Assembly (NCBI GenBank): GCA_965242785.1
Contig: CBDETA010000003.1
Span: 310,001 to 374,000, forward strand
From: Maricaulis sp965242785
Lineage (GTDB): Bacteria; Pseudomonadota; Alphaproteobacteria; Caulobacterales; Maricaulaceae
Direction: 5' to 3'
DNA: 64,000 nt
Positions 1 through 12,261 of this stretch are shown in pieces (the first letter of the stretch is position 1; the number at the start of each line of letters is the position of its first letter). Below the pieces are notes generated by a model that worked only from the letters and a program-made list of their open reading frames with translations, did not search any database and was not told where the DNA came from. The position numbers and the translations under genes are program-made.

Positions 1-93
1 GACTTCGGTGGTGATCTCGCGGTCGGCAAGCGCGGCAGGGGCCGCAACGGTCAGCGTGACAAGGGCGCTGGCGAACAGAAAACGGCGACGCAT
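1..93 (-). CDS. Amino-terminal fragment of a secreted or periplasmic protein of unknown family
   Basis: Only the first 31 codons are inside the window; the gene runs off the left edge. The start ATG is at 93, with AGGAG five bases upstream on the minus strand. The peptide begins MRRR, continues with a hydrophobic stretch rich in Ala, Leu and Val, and reaches an ALA cleavage-type motif around residue 23, which is a textbook Sec signal peptide. The mature protein would start with DREITTEV, too short to name. It lies downstream of glnA on the same strand, but the glnA terminator separates them. Confidence 0.7.
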   Translation of the reverse strand, partial: MRRRFLFASALVTLTVAAPAALADREITTEV

Positions 94-216
94 ACGAACT
101 CCTGAAGGGACGTCCCTGACGGGATTTGCCGAACGGTTGACGATTTGTAGCGAATGCCGGAGCCCGCGTCGACCGTTGAGGCTGCGCCCCGTCGCTGACG
201 CATGGTTGCGGACATG

Positions 217-246
217 AAAACGGCCGGACCCTGATGGATCCGGCCG
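217..246 (-). terminator. Rho-independent terminator after glnA
   Basis: Read on the minus strand, CGGCCGGA (246-239) pairs perfectly with TCCGGCCG (228-221) around a ten-base loop, and four T follow at 220-217. It sits about 30 bases past the glnA stop and ends the glnB-glnA transcript before the next minus-strand gene. Confidence 0.8.
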
Positions 247-278
247 CCTGTCTCGTCAGTCCAGACTGGGCGCAAGGC

Positions 279-1682
<1,404 letters not shown>

Positions 1683-1716
1683 GGCCGGGCTCCGGGGTTC
1701 TTGGCAGTGTTTCGGG

Positions 1717-2055
1717 TTAAAGCGCGTCGCGGCCGGTCTCGCCGGTCCGGATGCGGATGACGCTCTCAATCGGGCTGACAAAGATCTTGCCATCCCCGAT
1801 CCGGCCGGTCTGGGCCGCATTCTGGATCGCCTCGATCGCGGCTTCCACGCGATCAGCCGGCAGAACGAGTTCGATTTTGATCTTGGGCAGGAAATCGACG
1901 ACGTATTCAGCGCCGCGATAGAGTTCTGTATGCCCTTTTTGCCGTCCAAAGCCCTTGGCTTCGATGACAGTGAGCCCCTGAACACCAATTTCCTGCAGGG
2001 CCTCCTTCACGTCATCGAGCTTGAAGGGTTTTATGATGGCCTCGATTTTTTTCAT
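1717..2055 (-). CDS. glnB: Nitrogen regulatory protein PII (GlnB)
   Basis: Small trimeric signal protein that reports glutamine and 2-oxoglutarate status to GlnE, NtrB and other partners. The 112-residue length matches the family exactly when the second ATG (2055) is used; that ATG has GGAG six bases upstream, whereas the ATG at 2067 would add four residues. The T-loop carries the uridylylation tyrosine Tyr51 in GHTELYRGAEY, and the carboxy-terminal signature GRIGDGKIFV is present. It precedes glnA in the same operon. I saw no convincing sigma-54 or NtrC site in the short gap to the divergent gene at 2187. Confidence 0.96.
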   Translation of the reverse strand: MKKIEAIIKPFKLDDVKEALQEIGVQGLTVIEAKGFGRQKGHTELYRGAEYVVDFLPKIKIELVLPADRVEAAIEAIQNAAQTGRIGDGKIFVSPIESVIRIRTGETGRDAL

Positions 2056-2186
2056 CACCGACTCCAATGATCTCGCCGCGACGCTAGAGCCGGGCCGAAA
2101 CGTGACAAGATGGAAACGCTACTCTGAAACAGCGGCTCTGCGAAATGCCTCAATTGAAGGCACGCCTGCCACACAATGGAGCGACC

Positions 2187-3704
2187 ATGCCTGATGCGGT
2201 GCTGAGCACCAAGGACTGCGCCGCGTGCGACCGTTTCGCCGTGGAAAAGGGTTTGTCCTCGCAACAACTTATGGCGAATGCCGGGCGGGCTGTGGCCGAT
2301 GCGATTCGACAGCGCTGGTCGGTGCGCCCGGTGCAGGTCCTGTGCGGACCCGGCAATAATGGTGGCGATGGTTTCGTCATCGCCCGACAATTGGCCGAGG
2401 CCGGCTGGCCAGTGCAGGTTTTTCTGCTCGGTCGGGCGGAGACCTTGCGGGGCGATGCGGCCTGGGCGGCAGGGCAGTGGTCCGGTGCGATCGAACCGGC
2501 AGGTTTGCCAGCCCTGCAGGAAGGCGCACTGATCGTGGATGCGCTCTTCGGAGCCGGGCTCAACCGGTCGCTGGAAGGACAGGCTGCAGAACTGATCGAA
2601 GCGATCCGGCATGCGGCCGGACCGGTTGTCGCTGTCGACCTGCCGTCTGGCCTGTCCGGCGATGCGCAAGGGGCGCCCGGCCTGCATGCACCGGCGCAGC
2701 TGACGGTGACCTTCCATGCCCGCAAACCGGCCCATGTGCTCGAGCCGCATGCGTCGGCCTGTGGTGAGGTCGTTTGCGCCGATATCGGCATTCCCGAGGG
2801 CTGGCAAAATGTTGTGACGCCCGCGGCCCGGCTGAATGCGCCTGCACTCTGGCATGGCGCGCTGCCGAAGGCTGATGCCGGCGATCACAAGCATGCCAAG
2901 GGCCGTCTGGTCGTGTTTTCCGGCGGCGCCAGTTCGACGGGCGCAGCCAGGCTGTCGGCCGAAGCCGGCCTGCGCGCTGGTGCCGGGTTGGTCACACTGG
3001 CCAGTCCGCCTTCGGCCCTGCTGGTCAATGCGCAGGCCTCGACCGCGGTCATGGTGCGCAGATGGCCCGAGCCGGACGGGGCCGGCGAGCTGCTGGCCGA
3101 TCTGCGAGCAACAGCAGCGGTAATCGGGCCGGCGTTGGGGCAGGGAGAAGTATCGCGACAGGCCGTGGCGTCCAGCGCGGCTGCAGGCATTGCGCGTGTG
3201 TTGGACGCCGATGCCCTGAGCAGTTTCGCCGAGGATCCGTCATCGCTCTTCAGCATGCTGGGCTCGCAGGATGTGCTGACACCGCATGAAGGCGAGTTTC
3301 GCCGTCTCTTTCCTGATATCGCCGAAAGCGGCCGCAACAAGATCGAGCGGGTATGCGAGGCAGTCAGGCGCGCTGGCTGCACGGTTCTGCTGAAAGGCGC
3401 CGATACCGTCATCGCGGCACCGGGGGAGATGCCGATTGTCAATCGTCACGCCGACCCTGCGCTGGCCACGGCCGGAAGCGGCGATGTGCTGGCCGGTCTC
3501 ATCGGTGCCTGGCTTGCCCGGGGAGTGCCGCCCTTGTTGGCGGCGTGTGCAGCGGCCTGGTTGCATGGAGAGGCCGGCCGGCATCTTGGGACCGGCCTGA
3601 CCGCCGAGGACCTTCCCGCGATGTTGGCCGAGCGACTGCAATTCCTGCATCGCCGGCAGCGGCAGAAGGCTGCCCTCAGCCATCTGCTGACGCATAAGCG
3701 CTAA
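2187..3704 (+). CDS. nnr: Bifunctional NAD(P)HX epimerase / ADP-dependent NAD(P)HX dehydratase
   Basis: Repairs hydrated NADH and NADPH: the amino-terminal YjeF_N domain interconverts the R and S epimers, and the carboxy-terminal ribokinase-like domain dehydrates the S form. The epimerase half shows NAGRAVADAI and the phosphate loop CGPGNNGGDGFVIARQL near residues 50-70. The dehydratase half shows the LTPHEGEF region, KGADTVIA and AGSGDVLAGLIGAW, whose Asp is the expected catalytic base. The frame is open from 2145, but ATG 2187 has GGAG at proper distance and gives 505 residues, typical of the fusion. It is divergent from glnB. Confidence 0.93.
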   Translation: MPDAVLSTKDCAACDRFAVEKGLSSQQLMANAGRAVADAIRQRWSVRPVQVLCGPGNNGGDGFVIARQLAEAGWPVQVFLLGRAETLRGDAAWAAGQWSGAIEPAGLPALQEGALIVDALFGAGLNRSLEGQAAELIEAIRHAAGPVVAVDLPSGLSGDAQGAPGLHAPAQLTVTFHARKPAHVLEPHASACGEVVCADIGIPEGWQNVVTPAARLNAPALWHGALPKADAGDHKHAKGRLVVFSGGASSTGAARLSAEAGLRAGAGLVTLASPPSALLVNAQASTAVMVRRWPEPDGAGELLADLRATAAVIGPALGQGEVSRQAVASSAAAGIARVLDADALSSFAEDPSSLFSMLGSQDVLTPHEGEFRRLFPDIAESGRNKIERVCEAVRRAGCTVLLKGADTVIAAPGEMPIVNRHADPALATAGSGDVLAGLIGAWLARGVPPLLAACAAAWLHGEAGRHLGTGLTAEDLPAMLAERLQFLHRRQRQKAALSHLLTHKR

Positions 3705-3773
3705 ACATTGGCCGGGGCTTGGCTCCGGCGGCGGCACAGTTCATGTTCGCCGCAAACCTGACCGGACACATTC

Positions 3774-6053
<2,280 letters not shown>

Positions 6054-6150
6054 TCCCGCTGTGATTGGTCACGGCGAATTGACGGCCAGGTGATGAAGAC
6101 AGGGCCCCGGCTTCCTAACTAAGCTGGCCGGGACTGAAAAGGGACGAGAC

Positions 6151-7584
6151 ATGGCCGGACGATCTGCACGCGACATGACGGAAGGCCCGATCTTCGGCCA
6201 TATCGTCCGGATGATCATGCCGATGAGTTTCGGCATCCTGGCGATGATGCTGGTCGGCATTATCGACACGTACTGGGTCGGCACGCTGGGCACGGCCCAG
6301 CAGGCCGCCGTGCAGATGAGCTTCCCGGTCACCATGCTGGTGATGAGCGTGTCGATCGGGCTGGGCGCCGGCGCGGTTTCGGCCGTTTCACGGGCCTCCG
6401 GACGCAAGGACGGCTCCTCGATCTCGCGCATTTCCACCGATGCCATGATGCTGACCCTGTTGTCGGTCGGCACCGTGTCGGTGATCGGCATGCTCAATGT
6501 GGACAGCATTTTCCGCGCCCTGGGCGCCAGCGAGACGATGATGCCGCACGTGACCGACTACATGACGGTCTGGTTCGGCGGCATCATCCTGATCGTCGGC
6601 CCGATGGTGGCCGGCAATATCCTGCGTGCGCTGGGCAATGCCATGATCCCCTCGATCATGATGATGGCCGCGGCGGCCGTGAACCTCGTGCTCGACCCGA
6701 TCTTCATCCTGGATGATGTCTTCGGTCTCTTCCCCGGCCTCGGCTGGGGCGTGTCGGGCGCCGCGCTGGCAACCGTGGTCGCCAATGCGCTGACTTTCCT
6801 GATGGTGCTCTGGTATCTCGTCTTCCACGAGAAACTGCTGGACTTCAAATGGGAGGATCTGGGCGAGGTCTGGCATCACTGGATGGACATTGCCCGCGTC
6901 GGCATCCCGGCCTGCATCTCCAACGTGTTCAATCCACTGGCGATGACCGTGACCATGTCGGGTCTGGCCATGGCGCGCTTCGGCGATGCGGCCGTCGGTG
7001 GTGTTGGCGTCGCCGGCCGGATCGAGGCCTTCGCCATCGTTCCGCTGTTTGCGCTGTCGGCGTGTATCGGCGCCATCACCGGCCAGAATGGCGGCGCCGA
7101 CCGGCTTGACCGGGTGCGTCAGGCCTTCCGGGCGTCCTTCGTATTCTGCCTGGCCTGGGGGCTGGGTGTCGCGCTGGTGCTGTGGATCGGGGCCGACTGG
7201 TTTGCCGCTGCCTTCCTGCCGTCCGAAGAGGGCCGGGAAACCGCGGTGACCTATTGGCGCCTGGCTTCGCTGACCATCGCCGGCTATGGCATCACCATTG
7301 CCGCCAGCGCCGGCTTCAACGGGCTGGGCCGTCCGGCGCATGGCATGGCCATCACCGCCGGACGGGCGCTGGGCCTGATGGTGCCCTTCGTGCTCGTGGG
7401 CTCCTATGTCTTCAACACCACGATCGGTGTGATCGGCGGTATTGCCGCGGCCAACATCCTGTCCGGCCTGGTCACGGCCCTGTTCGTGCTGACCCGCGCC
7501 AAGATGACGGCCAAGCATGGCAAGGCCCGCCGCAAGCGGGCTGTGCCCGTGGCCGAAGAGGTGGCACCGGCCGATCCGGTCTAG
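6151..7584 (+). CDS. MATE family efflux transporter
   Basis: Integral membrane exporter of the multidrug and toxin extrusion family, presumably driven by a sodium or proton gradient. The 477 residues contain about twelve hydrophobic segments. The start region RDMTEGPIFGHIVRMIMPM is the conserved MATE entry, where the first helix follows a TEGPI-type motif. The DinF/NorM two-bundle layout is visible, with a repeat of the hydrophobic pattern after about residue 240. A ribosome site (GGGACGAG) precedes ATG 6151. The substrate cannot be told from sequence. The carboxy tail (KHGKARRKRAVPVAEE) is basic and then acidic, as in a cytosolic tail. It overlaps the convergent methyltransferase gene by 4 bases. 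Confidence 0.93.
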   Translation: MAGRSARDMTEGPIFGHIVRMIMPMSFGILAMMLVGIIDTYWVGTLGTAQQAAVQMSFPVTMLVMSVSIGLGAGAVSAVSRASGRKDGSSISRISTDAMMLTLLSVGTVSVIGMLNVDSIFRALGASETMMPHVTDYMTVWFGGIILIVGPMVAGNILRALGNAMIPSIMMMAAAAVNLVLDPIFILDDVFGLFPGLGWGVSGAALATVVANALTFLMVLWYLVFHEKLLDFKWEDLGEVWHHWMDIARVGIPACISNVFNPLAMTVTMSGLAMARFGDAAVGGVGVAGRIEAFAIVPLFALSACIGAITGQNGGADRLDRVRQAFRASFVFCLAWGLGVALVLWIGADWFAAAFLPSEEGRETAVTYWRLASLTIAGYGITIAASAGFNGLGRPAHGMAITAGRALGLMVPFVLVGSYVFNTTIGVIGGIAAANILSGLVTALFVLTRAKMTAKHGKARRKRAVPVAEEVAPADPV

Positions 7585-8195
7585 CGCCGGGTCAGGATGC
7601 CGGCCAGCTCCGGTTTGCCATTCAGTGAGGGATGGGGGCAGGGGACAAAGCTCTCATCGGCAGGCCAGATCCAGCGCGTGTCCGGAAACAGCGCACGCAT
7701 GGCCTCCAGCGAGCAGCCATAGGGCGGTCCACCGCGCTCGGCTTTCTGCATGAAGAGGGCGAGCAGGCGGCCGCCCGGTTTCAGCCAGCGGATCAAGGCG
7801 GCCTCATAGGTTTCGCGAAGACGCGGCGGGATTGCGCACAGGAAGGTCTGCTCATAGACCAGGTCCACCGGCGCATCCGGCATCCAGGCTCCGTTTTCGC
7901 CCTCCAGCATGTCGCCGCGCACCAGTTCGGCCACAAGGCCTGCCGCGGTCAGCCGATCGGCCTGCCAGGCGAGGGCGGTGTCCGAGAGGTCGCCGGCGAT
8001 GACGTGCAGGCCGGCGCGTGCCAGGGCCTCGACTTCCGGGCTGCGGCCGCAGCCGGGAATGATCACCCGGGCCTGCGGTGCCAGCACGCCGTCTTCCAGC
8101 CAGCGCGCGGCCGCCGGATGCAGGCCGGAACGCTCCCAGGGCGTTTCGTCATTGCGAAACCGATTGTCCCAGTCGAGGGCTTTGCGTTCAGTCAT
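7581..8195 (-). CDS. TPMT-family class I methyltransferase
   Basis: SAM-dependent methyltransferase of the thiopurine methyltransferase-like superfamily. The 204 residues start with WDNRFRNDETPWERSGLHPA, the conserved amino terminus of this family. The glycine-rich SAM loop VIIPGCGRSPEVEALA follows at about 43-58, with AGDLSDTAL as motif II. VYEQTFLCAIPPRLR is the family catalytic-site segment and GGRLLALFM is a late strand. Bacterial members act on chalcogen, halide or thiol substrates; which one applies here is unknown. It is convergent with the MATE gene and 33 bases downstream of the minus-strand gene that ends at 8228, so the two may be co-transcribed. Confidence 0.85.
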   Translation of the reverse strand: MTERKALDWDNRFRNDETPWERSGLHPAAARWLEDGVLAPQARVIIPGCGRSPEVEALARAGLHVIAGDLSDTALAWQADRLTAAGLVAELVRGDMLEGENGAWMPDAPVDLVYEQTFLCAIPPRLRETYEAALIRWLKPGGRLLALFMQKAERGGPPYGCSLEAMRALFPDTRWIWPADESFVPCPHPSLNGKPELAGILTRR

Positions 8196-8227
8196 GTCGC
8201 TATTTGCGGCCAGCCGGGCGGGCGCGT

Positions 8228-9442
8228 CTAGGCCGCTTTCTGCATGCGGTAAATGTCAACCATGGACAAGGGCTGTTGCGGCGCCGGCTTCTGGCGGTCG
8301 GCGATGACGGCCTGACCTGAGAAGTAACGGATGCCGGTCGCCATGGCGGCCTTGAGCACATGAATGTCGCGGACATCCTGCAGATAGGTGGTGGCTCCAC
8401 GCTCGGATGCGGCCTTCACCATCCGGTTCAGGGCCGAAGCGTCATGATCCATCATGCCCCCGGAGTTCATGTTGACCGGCGGCTTTGACCGGCACCCGAA
8501 CATCTGAACCTCGACCCCGTCAAAATCGCTCATGTCCTCTTCCCCGAACGGCAGCTCCGCCATCAGGCCAACCCCGGATGGAGCCAGCGCTCCCAAGGCC
8601 TTGGCGGCGCCCGGCAGGTCTTCGCCATAGCCGTCAAAGCGGACGAGGAGGGCGCTGCACACAGCGGTCGGCAGATTGGCAAAGCGCGACAGGATCTGTT
8701 CGCGATCATCCCGGCGGGACCAGGTTTCGGCGTGGATCGACAGAAAGACTTGTGCCGGGGTCTGGGATCTGGCCGCGCGCATCAGGGTGCCGATTGCGGT
8801 CTTCTGTGCCAGATGGTCCAGCTCGGCATGGCAAACCGGCGCCATGCGTGTTTCGCTGACCCGGCGCCCGTCCAGCGGGCGCCCACCCACCCAGACCTTG
8901 GGGCGGCAGGCATTGGCAAAGATCTGCTGTCTCTGCGCATCCCAGACCGGACGAAAGAAGGGCGTCATCGTTCCGTCTTCGGACTTGGCCGGCGCCGTCT
9001 GCTGAGGACGCAGGCGCACCGGCTCGGGGGCTTCAGCCTCCGCTTGGGACCGCGGTCGCATCGCTTCGGCCAGGGCGACCAGATCGCCGGCCTTGGCTTT
9101 TCCGGAGGCGGCTTCCACGCGCAGTTTCTTGAATTCCGGAGAGCCCAGGAAAAACGCGCGCAGGCGCGCGCCGATCCGGTCCAGCCGTTCAGCCTTGTCG
9201 GCATCGGCATCCGCCATGATGACAATGAAACCATCGCCGCCCGGCAGCACGACATCGCGGGGCCCGAGCTCGCGTTCGATCAATTGCCCGGCCGCGGTGA
9301 AGACCTTGCGTTTCATGGCCGGCCAGCCATCCCCGGCGGCCTCGCGGATATCCTTCAGGCCCAGCAGTTTGAACTGGCCGATATCGAGATCGCTGCGTCC
9401 GGCGAGAACCGCCTTGAGACGCTGTTTGAGGTCGTCGCCCAT
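8228..9442 (-). CDS. Protein with degenerate GGDEF-like and EAL-like regions
   Basis: A 404-residue cytoplasmic protein without a signal peptide or transmembrane segment. Residues 63-80 (DVVLPGGDGFIVIMADAD) look like the GGDEF active-site strand with GGDGF at 68-72 in place of GGDEF, followed by a helix as in diguanylate cyclases. From about residue 150 the pattern resembles an EAL barrel: FFRPVWDAQRQ for the first strand, a late segment TYLQDVRDIHVLKAAMATG, then IRYFSGQAV where EAL proteins have the GYxxSRP end. No true EAL triad or Mg-binding acidic set is visible, so catalysis is unlikely; a binding or scaffold role is an inference. It lies upstream of the TPMT-like gene. Confidence 0.6.
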   Translation of the reverse strand: MGDDLKQRLKAVLAGRSDLDIGQFKLLGLKDIREAAGDGWPAMKRKVFTAAGQLIERELGPRDVVLPGGDGFIVIMADADADKAERLDRIGARLRAFFLGSPEFKKLRVEAASGKAKAGDLVALAEAMRPRSQAEAEAPEPVRLRPQQTAPAKSEDGTMTPFFRPVWDAQRQQIFANACRPKVWVGGRPLDGRRVSETRMAPVCHAELDHLAQKTAIGTLMRAARSQTPAQVFLSIHAETWSRRDDREQILSRFANLPTAVCSALLVRFDGYGEDLPGAAKALGALAPSGVGLMAELPFGEEDMSDFDGVEVQMFGCRSKPPVNMNSGGMMDHDASALNRMVKAASERGATTYLQDVRDIHVLKAAMATGIRYFSGQAVIADRQKPAPQQPLSMVDIYRMQKAA

Positions 9443-9601
9443 TCACCTGCCCGGAATATGGCTGATTTTCAAAAACCATGTTGCCCGACGGAAGCTTAAT
9501 GCCCGATTGAGACGGCATAGCCGCGTGCAGTCGCGCGGCTGCGGCCAAGCCTGCTTGCACGGGCGCGCCATTGCGTGCCAGAAAGCGCCCGTCTTCCTCA
9601 T

Positions 9602-9686
9602 GCGGATGTGGCGGAACTGGTAGACGCGCTGGATTTAGGTTCCAGTGCCGCAAGGCGTGGAGGTTCGAGTCCTCTCATCCGCACCA
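9602..9686 (+). tRNA. tRNA-Leu (anticodon UAG)
   Basis: The acceptor stem GCGGATG pairs with CATCCGC, followed by an A discriminator and an encoded CCA at 9684-9686. The anticodon stem CTGGA/TCCAG encloses TTTAGGT, giving anticodon TAG. A class II long variable arm (TGCCGCAAGGCGT) and the GGTTCGAGTCC T arm are present. Confidence 0.96.
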
Positions 9687-9710
9687 CCCTTCGCCCTGCG
9701 GGCTTCGGGT

Positions 9711-9886
9711 GGCAAGCCACCCGGAGCGCGCATGCGAGCGCAGCGAGTGGGCGAAGAGGTGTCCACCGAAGCCTTGGCGAAGGGGGACCGGCGAAACCAG
9801 CTCAACCGCCTAAAGATATCTGATCTTGCCAGCTTGCGGGGGCAAGCCACCCGGAGCGCGCATGCGAGCGCCGCGAGTGGGCGAAG
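9711..9886 (+). repeat. Pair of 46-bp direct repeats beside tRNA-Leu
   Basis: The segment at 9711-9756 recurs at 9841-9886 with a single base change (position 9742 A against 9872 C), a spacing of 130 bases. Each copy starts GGCAAGCCACCCGG and ends GAGTGGGCGAAG. The first copy is preceded by a small inverted repeat (GGTGGC/GCCACC). The patch lies between the tRNA 3-prime end and a small GIY-YIG gene, a typical spot for inserted material. No reading frame here looks genuine. Confidence 0.85.
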
Positions 9887-9952
9887 GGGGGCGGTGATGA
9901 TTGTGCTCAATCCCGCATTGCGTGTGTTGGGTGTCTATGCAGGCTTAAGCGC

Positions 9953-10195
9953 ATGCACTACGTCTATCTAATCCGCAGCTGCACTAACCCAGACCAGAAG
10001 TACATCGGGTTGACGCGGGATCTCCGGACGCGGCTAGCCACACACAATTCGGGTGGTTCAAAGCACACGGCAAAATTTCGCCCTTGGAAATTGGTCACAT
10101 ACGTCGCCTTTGAAAGTCGCGATGGGGCGGCTGCTTTCGAAGCCTACTTGAAGTCGGGCTCAGGGCGGGCCTTCGCCAACCGGCGCTTCTGGTAG
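9953..10195 (+). CDS. Small GIY-YIG nuclease-superfamily protein
   Basis: An 80-residue single-domain protein of the UPF0213/YhbQ-like kind. It begins with MHYVYLIRS (the GIY strand), then KYIGLTRDLRTRLATHNSG, giving the YIG motif and the conserved arginine, and a KHTAKFRPWKLV segment. The carboxy-terminal helix (AFEAYLKSGSGRAF) replaces the Glu-Lys-rich helix of typical members. Codon choice (CTA, ACT, TTG) is less GC-rich than in the neighbours, and the gene follows a tRNA and a direct-repeat patch, which suggests recent acquisition. The biological role of these stand-alone domains is unsettled, and no catalytic activity should be assumed. Confidence 0.75.
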   Translation: MHYVYLIRSCTNPDQKYIGLTRDLRTRLATHNSGGSKHTAKFRPWKLVTYVAFESRDGAAAFEAYLKSGSGRAFANRRFW

Positions 10196-10504
10196 ACGTG
10201 GTTTTGATCTCACGGCAGTTCGCTGCGCGAACGCCTCCGATGGGGCGGCCCATCAGGGCCGACGCGCGGTCGCGCTTGCGGGTCCTTGGCCCGGGGGAGC
10301 AGCGGATCGGTTGTGGTGGGGCTGTTCCACTTTCATTTCCTGGCTTCGCCGTCGCCCAGATGGCCAAGTTTGCGCTCTCCCGCTGCAATCCAATCGCCGC
10401 TACCGCTCCGCAGCGTTGCACGCCGCGAATCCGCGTGACATAACGCGCGCTCGATTTTCCATGCGGATTATCCTCCGCCCAGACTGTTATCTTAAGGCCA
10501 ACCC
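10196..10504. other. Intergenic stretch upstream of tig with no supported gene
   Basis: About 309 bases between the GIY-YIG gene and tig. No reading frame shows a plausible protein. The left half is very GC-rich with short GC palindromes; the last 60 bases are more AT-rich and probably hold the tig promoter, but I could not fix -35 and -10 boxes. Confidence 0.5.
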
Positions 10505-12064
10505 ATGAACGTCATCGAGAAATCCTCCGAAGGCTTGAGCCGCACCTACGAGATCACCTTTGCCAAGGATGATCTGAAAGCTCGCCTGGATGCGAAGATC
10601 GAGGAAATCCGCCCGCAGGTCCGCTTGAAGGGCTTCCGCCCGGGCAAGGTGCCCTCCAGCCACATTCGCAAGATGTTCGGCGAAAGCATCATGGGTGACC
10701 TGCTCAACGAGCTGGTGCCGGAAACCACCCAGAAGACCCTGGACGAGAAAAAGATTCGCCCGGCCACCCAGCCGGACGTCAAGGTGACGAGCGAAGCCAA
10801 GGACGTGATGTCCGGCAAGGCCGATTTCGCCTTCGAGATCTCGCTGGAAGTGATGCCGGAGTTCGAACCGGTCGATCCGGCGAAACTCTCGGTGGAGCGT
10901 CCGGTCGCCGAGGTCGAGGACGACCAGATCAATGAGGCGCTGGAGCGTCTGGCCGCCGAAAACCGTGAATTCGTTACCAAGAAGGGCGGCAAGAACGCCA
11001 AGGCGGAAGAGGGCGATGTCGTCGTCATCGATTTCGTCGGCAAGCTGGATGGCGAAGTGTTCGAAGGCGGTTCCGCCGAGGATGCGCGCGTTGCCATCGG
11101 TGATGGTGCCTTCATCCCGGGCTTCGAGGAACAGCTGATCGGCGCCAAGGTCGGCGAAGAGCGCGTGCTCAACGTGACCTTCCCGGAAAACTACCAGGCC
11201 GCGCACCTGGCCGGTAAGCCGGCCGTGTTCGAGGTCACCGTGAAGGGTCTGGAAGCCCCGGGCGAGGCCAAGGTCGATGACGAGCTGGCCAAGCGTTTGG
11301 GCCTGGAGAACCTGGATGGTCTCAAGGACGCGCTGAAGTCCAACTTCGCCCGCGAGCACGCCCAGCAGTCGCGCATGAAGGTGAAGCGTCACCTCCTGGA
11401 CGCGCTGGATGCGGCGCATTCCTTCGACCTGCCGCCGAAAATGGTTGAGGCCGAGTTCGACAATATCTGGCGCGAGATCCAGCACGCCATCGAGCACGAC
11501 CACCTGGAAGAAGAAGACAAGGGCAAGTCGGAAGACGAGCTGAAGGGCGAGTACAAGGGCATTGCCGAGCGCCGTGTGCGCCTGGGCCTGGTGCTGGCCG
11601 AGATCGGCCGCCGCAACAAGGTCGATGTCACCCAGGAAGAACTCTCCCGCGCCATCAACCAGGAAGCCGTGCGCTATCCGGGCCAGGAGCGCCAGGTGGT
11701 CGAGTTCTACCAGAAGAACCCGAATGCCGTCGCCCAGCTGCGCGCCCCGCTGTACGAGGAAAAGGTCGTCGACTTCATCCTCGAGCTGGCTGACGTCAAG
11801 GAAGTGACCGTGTCCAAGGAAGCGCTGTTCGCGGACGAGGACGAGGCTCCGGCCGCCAAGAAGCCGGCCAAGAAGGCGCCTGCCAAGAAAAAGGCTCCGG
11901 CCAAGAAGGCGGCTGCCAAGTCTGACGACAAGGCTGAGGACAAGCCGGCGGCGAAGAAGAAGGCCCCGGCGAAGAAGGCCGCTGCCAAGGATGACGGCGA
12001 GAAGAAGCCGGCTGCCAAGAAGGCGCCGGCCAAGAAAAAGGCGCCGGCCAAGAAGGACGCCTGA
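10505..12064 (+). CDS. tig: Trigger factor with a Lys/Ala/Pro-rich carboxy-terminal extension
   Basis: Ribosome-associated chaperone and peptidyl-prolyl isomerase that meets nascent chains at the exit tunnel. The ribosome-docking motif GFRPGKVP is at residues 43-50. An FKBP-type domain spans about 165-250 (GDVVVIDFVGKLDGEVFEGG), and a helical chaperone domain runs to about 440. AAGG seven bases before ATG 10505 supports the start. The oddity is the last 72 residues (448-519), almost entirely Ala, Lys, Pro and a few Asp/Glu in AKKKAPAKK-like units, resembling a histone H1 tail; they bring the length to 519 against about 430-450 for a plain trigger factor. The gene heads the tig-clpP-clpX-lon quality-control block and has its own terminator. 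Confidence 0.96.
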   Translation: MNVIEKSSEGLSRTYEITFAKDDLKARLDAKIEEIRPQVRLKGFRPGKVPSSHIRKMFGESIMGDLLNELVPETTQKTLDEKKIRPATQPDVKVTSEAKDVMSGKADFAFEISLEVMPEFEPVDPAKLSVERPVAEVEDDQINEALERLAAENREFVTKKGGKNAKAEEGDVVVIDFVGKLDGEVFEGGSAEDARVAIGDGAFIPGFEEQLIGAKVGEERVLNVTFPENYQAAHLAGKPAVFEVTVKGLEAPGEAKVDDELAKRLGLENLDGLKDALKSNFAREHAQQSRMKVKRHLLDALDAAHSFDLPPKMVEAEFDNIWREIQHAIEHDHLEEEDKGKSEDELKGEYKGIAERRVRLGLVLAEIGRRNKVDVTQEELSRAINQEAVRYPGQERQVVEFYQKNPNAVAQLRAPLYEEKVVDFILELADVKEVTVSKEALFADEDEAPAAKKPAKKAPAKKKAPAKKAAAKSDDKAEDKPAAKKKAPAKKAAAKDDGEKKPAAKKAPAKKKAPAKKDA

Positions 12065-12090
12065 TCTGTTTCGCCTTGAAACACACGCAA

Positions 12091-12125
12091 ACGCCGGTCC
12101 CGAAAGGGGCCGGCGTTTTCTTTTG
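12091..12125 (+). terminator. Rho-independent terminator after tig
   Basis: ACGCCGGTCCC and GGGGCCGGCGT form a strong stem around a GAAA tetraloop, followed by TTTCTTTT. It lies 27 bases after the tig stop, so clpP has its own promoter between here and 12262. Confidence 0.9.
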
Positions 12126-12261
12126 TGCCTTGCCAGCAAGGGTTTCGCAGGTGCTGATGCAGGACGTGCCTTGCACGCGGGCGCGGGCACCGCGATATTT
12201 GCCTTATCCCGTCTGAGAAGAATCGGCACCATCCGGCTGCCGGAACCCCAAGGAGCGCGAC

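Noticed and set aside
2056..2186. Sigma-54 promoter or NtrC site before glnB
   Set aside because: No GG-N10-GC element with correct spacing and no TGCACC-type palindrome could be found by eye.
9711..9886. Possible CRISPR array
   Set aside because: Only two repeat copies, 46 bases long, with one 84-base spacer and no cas genes; better explained as a duplicated intergenic patch.
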